Part shown: positions 1-6,103 of the stretch, piece after piece
How positions within the stretch are numbered: position 1 is the stretch's first letter
Layout: every line of letters begins with the position of its first letter
Source of the DNA: Nitriliruptor sp040882055
GTDB taxonomy: Bacteria > Actinomycetota > Nitriliruptoria > Nitriliruptorales > Nitriliruptoraceae
Assembly (NCBI GenBank): GCA_040882055.1
Contig: JBBECA010000021.1
Coordinates: forward strand, 1-7,177
Reading direction: 5' to 3'
Length of the DNA: 7,177 nt
Notes under the pieces: generated by a model
The model's database searches: none
The model's input: the letters and a program-made list of their open reading frames with translations, nothing else
What the model was told of the DNA's origin: nothing
Program-made: the position numbers and the translations under genes

Positions 1-882
1 CCGATGTTCACCCTCGAGGAGATCTGGTGCCAGCTGTTCTCCGAGCCCGGTGCCGGTTCGGACCTGGCCGCGCTCGCGACGACCGCCGTCCGCGAGGGCG
101 ACACCTGGATCGTCAACGGGCAGAAGGTCTGGACGACGCTGGCCCACGCCGCCAAGTGGGGCCTGCTGGTGGCCCGCACCGATGCCGATCTGCCCAAGCA
201 CGCCGGGCTGACCTACTTCGTGGTGGACATGGAGGGCGACGGCGTCGACGTCCGGCCGCTCTACCAGATCACCGGTGAGGCCGAGTTCAACGAGGTCTAC
301 TTCGACGACGCGCGCATCCCCGACGACCTGCGCATCGGCGAGGTCGGTCAGGGCTGGTCGGTCGCGATGGCCACGCTGATGAACGAGCGCGTCGCCATCG
401 GTGCGAACGTCACCCCGCGAGGCTCCGGCGCCATCGCCAACGCCGTGGATGCCTGGGCGCAGGTCGAGGACCGCGACGAGGCGACCCGCGACCAGCTCAT
501 CCGGTACTGGATCGAGGCCGAAGCGCTGCGGCTGACCACCTCACGTGCGGCCGAGGCACGCAAGCGCGGGACCCCGGGACCGGAGGGCTCCACCTCGAAG
601 CTCCACTGGGCCGACCTCAACAAGGCGATCTCGACCTTCACCGTGGACCTGCTCGGCGCCCGAGGGATGGTGTACGAGGACGGCTACAGCTTCACCCGCC
701 CGACCGAGTCCTCGTCGCGTTCCAGCGACCCGACCACGGCCTACCTGCGTGCCCGCGCGAACTCGATCGAGGGCGGCACCAGCGAGATCATGAAGAACAT
801 CCTCGGCGAGCGCGTGCTCGGGCTCCCCGGCGAACCGCGCGTCGACAAGAACGTGCCCTGGCGGGACGTGCCCCGCAGCTGA
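1..882 (+). CDS. Acyl-CoA dehydrogenase, catalytic-type subunit (5' end outside window)
   Basis: Flavoprotein that would introduce the alpha,beta double bond in an acyl-CoA thioester and pass electrons to electron-transfer flavoprotein. The reading frame is open from base 1, and the first visible Met (bases 4-6) lies just ahead of the middle beta-domain. About 110 residues of the N-terminal helical domain are therefore missing upstream, and this Met is not the true start. Seen: the flavin-loop motif SEPGAGSD at bases 40-63, the VNGQKVWTT strand that follows it, and near the C-terminus IEGGTSEI, whose Glu codon (769-771) sits at the usual catalytic-base position. The C-terminal domain lacks the Arg-x-Gln-Phe-Gly motif usual in homotetrameric family members. 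It ends in a short tail, PWRDVPRS. A partner dehydrogenase gene follows after 65 bases. The family is certain; the substrate is unknown. Steroid side-chain, branched or other unusual acyl-CoAs are possible by analogy with actinobacterial FadE pairs (inference). Confidence 0.95.
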   Translation, partial: PMFTLEEIWCQLFSEPGAGSDLAALATTAVREGDTWIVNGQKVWTTLAHAAKWGLLVARTDADLPKHAGLTYFVVDMEGDGVDVRPLYQITGEAEFNEVYFDDARIPDDLRIGEVGQGWSVAMATLMNERVAIGANVTPRGSGAIANAVDAWAQVEDRDEATRDQLIRYWIEAEALRLTTSRAAEARKRGTPGPEGSTSKLHWADLNKAISTFTVDLLGARGMVYEDGYSFTRPTESSSRSSDPTTAYLRARANSIEGGTSEIMKNILGERVLGLPGEPRVDKNVPWRDVPRS

Positions 883-933
883 ACCGCGACGCCACGTCCC
901 GAACCGACCGCGCCCGAAGCGGCGTGCGACCCC

Positions 934-939
934 GAGGAG
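934..939 (+). promoter_or_regulatory. Shine-Dalgarno site of second acyl-CoA dehydrogenase
   Basis: GAGGAG ends 8 bases before the ATG at 948, which is ideal spacing. It decides the start: the in-frame GTG at 924 lies upstream of this site and would add eight residues without family support. Confidence 0.8.
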
Positions 940-947
940 CACCACCG

Positions 948-2075
948 ATGAGCACCGTCTCCTTCGCCGTCACCGACGAGCAGCAGCTGCTGCGTGACAC
1001 CGTCCGCGAGGCGCTCCGCAAGCGCGCCACCTCCGCCCGTGTGCGCGAGGTGATGATGACCGACGACGCGGCCGACGAGGACGGCTGGCGCGAGCTCGCC
1101 GAGCTCGGGCTCGTCGGCCTGCTGATCAGCGAGGCCGACGGCGGTTCGGGCGCAGGCGTCGTCGAGGCCGCCATCGTCGCCGAGGAGCTCGGGCGGGTGC
1201 TGCTGCCGGTCCCGTTCCTGTCGTCGGCGGTGTTCGGCGCCGCCCTGGTGACGGCCGCGGGCAGCGAGGACCAGCGCGCGTCGGTGCTCCCCGGGGTCGC
1301 CGCGGGCACCACGAAGCTGGCCGTCGCCCACCTCGACACGGCAGGTCACCTGACCGCTGACCCGGGCGTGCGGGCGGTCCGTGACGGTGACAGCTGGGTG
1401 CTCGATGGACAGGCCGGGTTCGTGATCGATGGGCTCGTGGCCGAGACCATCGTCACCGCGGCGACCACCGACGACGGGCTGGCGCTGTTCCTCGTGCCGG
1501 CCGGTGCCGACGGTCTCAGCCGCGAGCGCGTCCCGGTGCTTGACCTCACCCGTCCGATGGCCACGGTGGCCTACGAGGGGGTGCGGGTCGCCGACACCGA
1601 CCGCCTCGCCGGTGGCGACGCGGTGACCGCGTTGCACCGGGCCACCGCGACGGCCACGGCCGTCCTGGCCAACGAGCAGGTCGGCGGTGCGACCCGGTGC
1701 CTCGAGGATGCCACCGCCTACGCCAAGGAGCGCATCCAGTTCGGTCGCGCGATCGGCTCGTTCCAGGCGGTCAAGCACAAGCTCGCCGAGACCCTGGTGA
1801 AGGTCGAGTCGGCCCGCTCCGCCGCCTATCACGCGGCTCGTGCGGTCGCGGCCGAGGACAGCGACGAGGCGGCGATCGCCGTGCCGCTGGCCGCGAGCTT
1901 CTGCGCCGAGGTGTACGAGACCGCCTCCGCGGACGCGCTCCAGATCTTCGGTGGGATCGGCTTCACCTGGGAGCACGACATCCACCTGTACTTCAAGCGC
2001 GCCAAGGCCAGCAAGCTCCTGCTCGGTAGCCCCCGCCACCACCGCCGCCTGCTCGGTGACGTGCTCGGGCTCTGA
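948..2075 (+). CDS. Acyl-CoA dehydrogenase-like partner subunit
   Basis: A 375-residue protein with the full acyl-CoA dehydrogenase architecture: N-terminal helical domain (about 1-120), middle beta domain (about 121-225) and C-terminal helical domain. The C-terminal domain has the flavin-contact motif RIQFGRAIGSFQ at residues 262-273 and the GGIGFTWEHD segment at 335-344. The usual E-P-x-x-G-S-D flavin loop is absent from the middle domain (LAVAHLDTAG stands there). No Glu-Gly-Thr catalytic motif follows GGIGFTWEHD; the chain continues LYFKRAKASKLLLG to the end. These losses are typical of non-catalytic partners in the alpha2-beta2 dehydrogenases described in Mycobacterium, where a flavin site is shared between two different chains. 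The likely partner is the gene just upstream. Electron transfer to ETF and the acyl-CoA substrate are inferred from the family only. A TetR gene follows after 8 bases, so the three genes are probably co-transcribed. Confidence 0.93.
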   Translation: MSTVSFAVTDEQQLLRDTVREALRKRATSARVREVMMTDDAADEDGWRELAELGLVGLLISEADGGSGAGVVEAAIVAEELGRVLLPVPFLSSAVFGAALVTAAGSEDQRASVLPGVAAGTTKLAVAHLDTAGHLTADPGVRAVRDGDSWVLDGQAGFVIDGLVAETIVTAATTDDGLALFLVPAGADGLSRERVPVLDLTRPMATVAYEGVRVADTDRLAGGDAVTALHRATATATAVLANEQVGGATRCLEDATAYAKERIQFGRAIGSFQAVKHKLAETLVKVESARSAAYHAARAVAAEDSDEAAIAVPLAASFCAEVYETASADALQIFGGIGFTWEHDIHLYFKRAKASKLLLGSPRHHRRLLGDVLGL

Positions 2076-2083
2076 GCGGCACG

Positions 2084-2704
2084 GTGCCGGAGACCCGCGG
2101 CGCGACGCCTCCCGGACCGCCCACGGTCCGGGGGCAGCAGCGGCGTGAGGCCATCCTCGATGCCGCGGCGGCGTTGTTCCTCGAGCGCGGGTTCCACGGC
2201 GCCTCCATCGACGAGGTCGGGGCGGCGGCGGGCATCTCCGGGCCGGGGGTCTACCGCCACGTCGCTTCCAAGGACGCGCTGCTGATGGCCGTCCTCGACC
2301 GGCTGTGGTCCGAGGGGTTCGGGCCAGCGGTCCGTCGCGGCGCCGACCTCCCGCCGCGCGAGGCGTTGGCCGGTCTGATCGACGCCCACGTGGACCTCGC
2401 GATCGGCCAGTCGACGGCGCTGGTGCTGCTGGTCACCGAGCTCCGCCACCTCCCGGGCGACTACCGGGACCGGGCGCTGCACAACCACCGGCGCTACCTC
2501 GACGCGTGGGTCGGTCCGCTCCGCCAGCTCCGGCCGGACGCGACCGACGACGAGGCCCGGGGTGTCGCGACCGCGATCCACGGCCTCATCGACTCCGCCG
2601 CGCGCGTCCCGGACCTGGTCGACGACGTCGACCCCGCCACGCGGACCCCGCTGCTGCGTCGCCTCGCAGCCGAACTCGTCGAGACGTTCGTTCGCGCGGG
2701 GTGA
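2084..2704 (+). CDS. TetR/AcrR-family transcriptional regulator
   Basis: A 206-residue one-component regulator, expected to bind DNA as a dimer and release it on binding a small ligand. The N-terminal TetR domain is clear: RREAILDAAAALFLERGF at residues 20-37, then a helix-turn-helix at about 41-60 ending in GISGPGVYRHVASKDAL. The all-helical C-terminal ligand domain (about 80-206) is not diagnostic to me. The start is GTG, 8 bases after the stop of the dehydrogenase gene. Only a poor Shine-Dalgarno sequence precedes it, so translational coupling is likely. No ATG or other good in-frame start lies close by. The gap is too short for its own promoter, so any autoregulation would act upstream of the dehydrogenase genes, outside this window. 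Control of those genes by an acyl-CoA ligand is inferred from context and from known TetR-type regulators of lipid genes (FadR, KstR); the operator was not seen. Confidence 0.93.
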   Translation: MPETRGATPPGPPTVRGQQRREAILDAAAALFLERGFHGASIDEVGAAAGISGPGVYRHVASKDALLMAVLDRLWSEGFGPAVRRGADLPPREALAGLIDAHVDLAIGQSTALVLLVTELRHLPGDYRDRALHNHRRYLDAWVGPLRQLRPDATDDEARGVATAIHGLIDSAARVPDLVDDVDPATRTPLLRRLAAELVETFVRAG

Positions 2705-2726
2705 CCGGGCACCGATCGGCCGGCCG

Positions 2727-2732
2727 TACCCT
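2727..2732 (+). promoter_or_regulatory. Possible -10 element upstream of DUF983 gene
   Basis: TACCCT fits the actinobacterial TAnnnT pattern. It lies 37 bases before the GTG start, which would give a leader of about 30 bases containing the ribosome site. A 10-base perfect palindrome, CGGCCGGCCG (2717-2726), abuts it. No -35 match at normal spacing was found, so this is weak. Confidence 0.25.
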
Positions 2733-2756
2733 CGTGCTGGCGCGCACGACGGTCAC

Positions 2757-2762
2757 GGAAGG
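2757..2762 (+). promoter_or_regulatory. Shine-Dalgarno site of DUF983 gene
   Basis: GGAAGG ends 7 bases before the GTG at 2770. It favours that start over the in-frame GTG at 2734, which lies upstream of the site and has no comparable one. Confidence 0.65.
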
Positions 2763-2769
2763 TCGACGG

Positions 2770-3147
2770 GTGGATGCAGGGGCGCTCGGCAAGGGCCTGC
2801 GGAAGCGGTGTCCCGTGTGCGGCGAGAAGGACATCTTCGACGGGTTCTTCACCATCTCGGAGCGCTGTCCGACCTGCGGTCTGGTCTTCGAGCGTGAGGA
2901 CGGGTACTGGCTCGGCGCGATGGTCGTGGCGATGGCGCTGGTCATCGTGGCCTTCACGGTGGTGTTCCTCGGCGGGATCGCCCTCACGTGGCCCGATCCG
3001 CCGTGGACGACGCTGCTGGTCGCGACCGTCGGCGTGAACCTGATCGTCCCCATCGCGCTCTACCCGTGGTGCATGACGGTGTGGATGGGCCTCCACCACG
3101 CCGTGGTCACCTCGAACCGCGACGAGGGCGCCCAGCCGCGTCACTGA
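2770..3147 (+). CDS. DUF983-type membrane protein with N-terminal zinc-ribbon-like motif
   Basis: A 125-residue protein of unknown function. Residues 1-45 are soluble and carry two CxxC pairs: CPVC at 14-17 and CPTC at 33-36, the latter followed by GLVFEREDGYW. This arrangement would suit one bound metal ion and matches the layout of the DUF983 family. Two hydrophobic segments follow, about 48-72 and 80-104, giving a two-pass inner-membrane protein with a short polar tail (TSNRDEGAQPRH). Length is typical of the family. The start is the GTG with a good ribosome site 7 bases upstream. The gene begins 65 bases after the TetR gene and ends 62 bases before the mutase gene, which probably has its own promoter. 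It may be a separate unit or the tail of the TetR operon. Its long reading frame extends far upstream over the TetR gene, but that part is a shadow frame. No functional role can be assigned from the neighbours. Confidence 0.85.
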   Translation: MDAGALGKGLRKRCPVCGEKDIFDGFFTISERCPTCGLVFEREDGYWLGAMVVAMALVIVAFTVVFLGGIALTWPDPPWTTLLVATVGVNLIVPIALYPWCMTVWMGLHHAVVTSNRDEGAQPRH

Positions 3148-3196
3148 CCTCGTCCGCGTGACGGTCCCCGGACCTGCTCGGCCGGCGTTGGATGCC

Positions 3197-3202
3197 TAGG
3201 CT
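3197..3202 (+). promoter_or_regulatory. -10 element for a leaderless mutase transcript
   Basis: TAGGCT fits the TAnnnT consensus of actinobacterial sigma-A-type promoters. Exactly 7 bases (3203-3209) separate it from the ATG at 3210, so transcription would begin at or next to the A of the start codon. No Shine-Dalgarno sequence is present, as expected for a leaderless mRNA. The box overlaps the 8-base palindrome GCCTAGGC (3194-3201). No convincing -35 was seen. Confidence 0.6.
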
Positions 3203-3209
3203 CGGGGTC

Positions 3210-4952
3210 ATGAGCGAACCCACACCGACCGACCTGCACGAGCGCGCCGAGGCATGGATGGCGGGTGACGTCGACGAGGAGACCCGCACCGCCATGCGGG
3301 CCCTCATCGATGCTGACGACCTCGCCCTGCTCACCGACCACGTCGGAGCGGCGCTGTCGTTCGGTACGGCCGGGCTGCGCGGCGCCGTCGGTCCGGGACC
3401 GAACCGGATGAACCGCGCGGTGGTCATCCGGACCACGCGCGGCCTGGCGGACTTCCTCCTCGCCGAGGTCCCCGACGCCGCGGAGCGCGGGGTCGTCGTG
3501 GGCTTCGACGCGCGCACCGACTCGCCGCAGTTCGCCGCCGACACCGTCGGTGTGCTCGCGGCCGCCGGCATCGAGGTGCGCTGGTTCCCGACACCCCAGC
3601 CGACCCCGCTGGTCGCCTACGCACAGAAGGTGCTCGACGCCGCCGCAGCCGTCGTGGTGACCGCGTCGCACAACCCGCCGGCCGACAACGGCTACAAGGT
3701 CTACGTCGAGGGTGCGGCCCAGATCGTCCCGCCGACCGACGCGGCCATCGCCGCCACCATCGAGGCCGCTCCGCCCGCGAACGAGATCCCGCTCGTGGCC
3801 GCCGACGAGTTCGCCGACTGCGAGAAGATCGCGCCCGTCGACGCCGCGGTGGTGCAGCGCTTCCTGCAGGAGCTCGAGGGCGCCAGGCCCGCCCTGCCGG
3901 CCGAGGTGTCGCGCGACATCACGATCGTCTACACGCCGTTGCACGGCGTCGCGGGGGAACTGATCGCGCAGGCCTTCGCGCTCGCGGGCTTCGAGCACCT
4001 CCACGTCGTGCCCTCGCAGGCGGAACCGGATGGCACCTTCCCGACCGTCGCCTTCCCGAACCCCGAGGAGCCGGGCGCGCTCGACGCTTCCCTGGCGCTC
4101 GCGGCCGAGGTTGACGCGGACCTGGTGATCGCCAACGATCCCGATGGCGATCGGCTCGCGGTGGCGGTCCCGGACGGCGCTGGCGGCTGGCTCCCGCTGT
4201 CGGGCAACCGCATCGGCGTGCTGCTCGGTAGCTACCTGCTCGACCACGCTGACGTGGCCCGCCCGCTCGGTGTGCGTTCGGTGGTCTCGACCCCGATGTT
4301 CGACGAGGCCTGCGCGGCCCGTGGGGCCCGCGCCGAGGCCACCCTCACCGGGTTCAAGTGGATCGCCCGCGCCGCGCGCGAGCTCGAGGTCAGCGATCAG
4401 CGCACCTTCGTCTACGGCTTCGAGGAGGCGCTCGGATCGTCGGTGGGGCCGGTCGTCCGCGACAAGGACGGCATCGGCGCCGCCGTCGCGTTCGCCGAGA
4501 TGGTGGCCCTGCTGCGCGCCGAGGGGCGGACCGTCCTCGATCGGATCCGTGAGCTGTCGCAGCAGCACGGGGCCTGGATCAGCCACCAGGTCAGCGTCAT
4601 GCGGCCGGGTGCCGCCGGTCAGCGTGAGATCGCCGAGGCGATGGCCGTGTTGAGCGAGCGGACCCCGGACCGGCTCGGGGGACTCGCGGTCACCGCGGTC
4701 ACCGACTACCGCACCGGGGCGGACCAGCGAGCGCCGTGGTTGGGCGCCACCGATCTGGTGGAGCTCTCGCTCGACGGTGGCGGGCGCGCCATGATCCGTC
4801 CGTCCGGCACCGAGCCGAAGTGCAAGATCTACGTCGATCTGCGCGCCGACCTCGCCGCGGGCGACGACCTCGTCGACCTCGAACGCCGTCAGATCGAACT
4901 CGCCGACCGGGTCGCCCACGACCTGGTCGCCTTCGTCGGCCTCGACGGCTGA
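3210..4952 (+). CDS. Alpha-D-phosphohexomutase (phosphoglucomutase/phosphomannomutase, PgcA/PGM2/PmmB type)
   Basis: A 580-residue cytosolic enzyme that moves phosphate between C1 and C6 of a hexose (or C1 and C5 of a pentose) through a bisphosphate intermediate. All four family signatures are present: GTAGLRG at residues 52-58; the phosphoserine loop TASHNPP with Ser153; the metal loop DPDGDR at 310-315; the sugar-specificity loop GFEEALG at 403-409; and the phosphate-binding loop RPSGTEPK at 530-537. The GFEEALG loop and the length place it with the longer PgcA/PGM2/PmmB branch and not with classic GEMSGH-type phosphomannomutases. The true substrate (glucose, mannose or pentose phosphate) cannot be settled from sequence. 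A small oddity: the loop continues GSSVG, where I would expect an aromatic residue after the Gly. The ATG at 3210 is preferred over the in-frame ATG at 3192 because a TAGGCT box lies between them at leaderless spacing. Aldolase follows after 73 bases with no visible promoter, so co-transcription is likely. Confidence 0.95.
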   Translation: MSEPTPTDLHERAEAWMAGDVDEETRTAMRALIDADDLALLTDHVGAALSFGTAGLRGAVGPGPNRMNRAVVIRTTRGLADFLLAEVPDAAERGVVVGFDARTDSPQFAADTVGVLAAAGIEVRWFPTPQPTPLVAYAQKVLDAAAAVVVTASHNPPADNGYKVYVEGAAQIVPPTDAAIAATIEAAPPANEIPLVAADEFADCEKIAPVDAAVVQRFLQELEGARPALPAEVSRDITIVYTPLHGVAGELIAQAFALAGFEHLHVVPSQAEPDGTFPTVAFPNPEEPGALDASLALAAEVDADLVIANDPDGDRLAVAVPDGAGGWLPLSGNRIGVLLGSYLLDHADVARPLGVRSVVSTPMFDEACAARGARAEATLTGFKWIARAARELEVSDQRTFVYGFEEALGSSVGPVVRDKDGIGAAVAFAEMVALLRAEGRTVLDRIRELSQQHGAWISHQVSVMRPGAAGQREIAEAMAVLSERTPDRLGGLAVTAVTDYRTGADQRAPWLGATDLVELSLDGGGRAMIRPSGTEPKCKIYVDLRADLAAGDDLVDLERRQIELADRVAHDLVAFVGLDG

Positions 4953-5013
4953 TCGCCACCGGGGCCCACCCGACCACACCCACCGCCACCGAAGAACCGC
5001 ACCCACGGACGAC

Positions 5014-5017
5014 AGGA
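5014..5017 (+). promoter_or_regulatory. fba: Shine-Dalgarno-like site of aldolase gene
   Basis: AGGA ends 8 bases before the ATG at 5026. The rest of the 73-base gap is C-rich and purine-poor, with no TAnnnT box, so the aldolase probably relies on the upstream mutase transcript. Confidence 0.5.
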
Positions 5018-5025
5018 CCCTCGCG

Positions 5026-6051
5026 ATGCCCATCGCCACCCCCGACACCTACGCCCAGATGCTCGACCGGGCCAAGAGCCACGCCTTCGCGTACCCGGCG
5101 ATCAACGTCACCTCGTCGCAGACGCTGTTGGCCGCGCTCCGCGGGTTCGCCGAGGCGGAGTCCGACGGGATCGTCCAGGTCTCGACCGGTGGTGCGGCGG
5201 CCTGGTCCGGGTTCACCGTCAAGGACATGGTCGTCGGTGCCACCGGCTTCGCCGAGTACGCCAAGGTCGTCGCCGAGCAGTTCCCGGTGCAGATCGCGCT
5301 GCACACCGACCACTGCCCGAAGGACAAGCTCGACGGGTTCATGCGCCCCTTGGCGCAGATCAGCGCCGACCGGGTCGCCCGAGGTGAGGACCCGCTGTTC
5401 AACTCCCACATGTGGGACGGGTCCGCGGTCGAGCTCGAGGAGAACCTGGACCTCGCCGAGGAGCTGCTGGAGCTCTGCGCGGCCGGCAAGACCGTGATGG
5501 AGATGGAGATCGGTGTCGTCGGTGGCGAGGAGGATGGCGTCGTCGGCGAGATGAACGAGAAGCTGTACTCGACCCCCGAGGACGCGGTGGCGACGGCCCG
5601 CAAGCTCGGTGTCGGGGAGCGGGGTCGTTACCTGCTGGCCGCGACCTTCGGCAACGTGCACGGGGTCTACAAGCCCGGCCACGTCAAGCTGCGTCCTTCG
5701 ATCCTCAAGGACCTCCAGGACGCGGTCGCGGCTGAGCTCGGCGGTGACGACAAGCCGTTCGACCTGGTCTTCCACGGTGGGTCCGGTTCGACGCTCGAGG
5801 AGATCCACGAGGCCCTCGACCACGGCGTGGTCAAGATGAACGTCGACACCGACACCCAGTACGCGTTCACCCGGCCGATCGCCGACCACATGTTCCGCAA
5901 CTACGACGGTGTCCTGAAGGTCGACGGGGATGTCGGGGACAAGAAGGTGTACGACCCCCGCAGCTACGGCAAGGCCGCCGAGGAGGGCATGGCGGCCCGC
6001 GTCGTCGAGGCGTGCCAGAGCCTGCGCTCCGCGGGCCAGGCGATGAGCTGA
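5026..6051 (+). CDS. fba: Class II (zinc) fructose-bisphosphate aldolase
   Basis: A 341-residue TIM-barrel enzyme of glycolysis and gluconeogenesis. It cleaves fructose 1,6-bisphosphate reversibly into dihydroxyacetone phosphate and glyceraldehyde 3-phosphate. Seen: ALHTDHCPKDKLD with catalytic Asp95 and zinc ligand His96; HMWDGS; the EIGVVGGEEDG loop around Glu168/Glu169; FGNVHGVYKPG with His212; FHGGSGS with His250; and the phosphate and substrate segment KMNVDTDTQYAFTRP. The N-terminus MPIATP and most blocks match the mycobacterial class II aldolase as I remember it. There the zinc ligands are His96, His212 and His252; the two-residue shift here fits a small indel before FHGGSGS. All active-site residues are intact. 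The ATG start is supported by this N-terminal match and by an AGGA site 8 bases upstream. It is probably co-transcribed with the mutase. The methionine aminopeptidase gene begins 52 bases further on. Confidence 0.98.
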   Translation: MPIATPDTYAQMLDRAKSHAFAYPAINVTSSQTLLAALRGFAEAESDGIVQVSTGGAAAWSGFTVKDMVVGATGFAEYAKVVAEQFPVQIALHTDHCPKDKLDGFMRPLAQISADRVARGEDPLFNSHMWDGSAVELEENLDLAEELLELCAAGKTVMEMEIGVVGGEEDGVVGEMNEKLYSTPEDAVATARKLGVGERGRYLLAATFGNVHGVYKPGHVKLRPSILKDLQDAVAAELGGDDKPFDLVFHGGSGSTLEEIHEALDHGVVKMNVDTDTQYAFTRPIADHMFRNYDGVLKVDGDVGDKKVYDPRSYGKAAEEGMAARVVEACQSLRSAGQAMS

Positions 6052-6075
6052 CCCGGGTCGGCGCGCGGGTAGCCT
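6048..6075 (+). promoter_or_regulatory. Candidate promoter for methionine aminopeptidase gene
   Basis: A -35-like CTGACC (6048-6053; four of six bases match TTGACA) and a -10 TAGCCT (6070-6075) are 16 bases apart. Start of transcription would be near 6082, giving a leader of about 22 bases before the GTG at 6104. The -35 overlaps the aldolase stop codon. A GCGCG/CGCGC inverted repeat (6061-6065 with 6076-6080) brackets the -10; it may be chance in GC-rich DNA. Confidence 0.4.
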
Positions 6076-6103
6076 CGCGCCTCCCCGAGCCTCCAGGTGC
6101 CCC

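Noticed and set aside
4..6. ATG as the true start of the first dehydrogenase
   Set aside because: The whole N-terminal helical domain would be missing and the frame is open to base 1, so the gene is simply cut by the window edge.
924..926. GTG as start of the second dehydrogenase
   Set aside because: The strong GAGGAG site lies downstream of it and is ideally spaced for the ATG at 948.
741..2042. 433-residue open frame on the - strand opposite the dehydrogenases
   Set aside because: It spans parts of two real genes and the gap between them, with antisense-type composition and no domain.
2701..2706. GTGACC as a -35 for the TACCCT box at 2727
   Set aside because: Spacing would be 20 bases, outside the usual range, and the match is partial.
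2305..2769. Long N-terminal extension of the DUF983 frame over the TetR gene
   Set aside because: The extension is Arg/Pro/Ala-rich shadow sequence, while the overlapping TetR frame is clearly real; the GGAAGG site fixes the start at 2770.
3163..3174. GGTC-CCCG-GACC hairpin after the DUF983 gene as a terminator
   Set aside because: The four-base stem is too short and no U-run follows.
3141..5048. 635-residue open frame on the - strand opposite the mutase gene
   Set aside because: It lies wholly opposite a gene with every family motif intact. Its product is a low-complexity run of Gly, Arg, His, Val and Asp typical of antisense frames in GC-rich DNA, with no recognisable domain.
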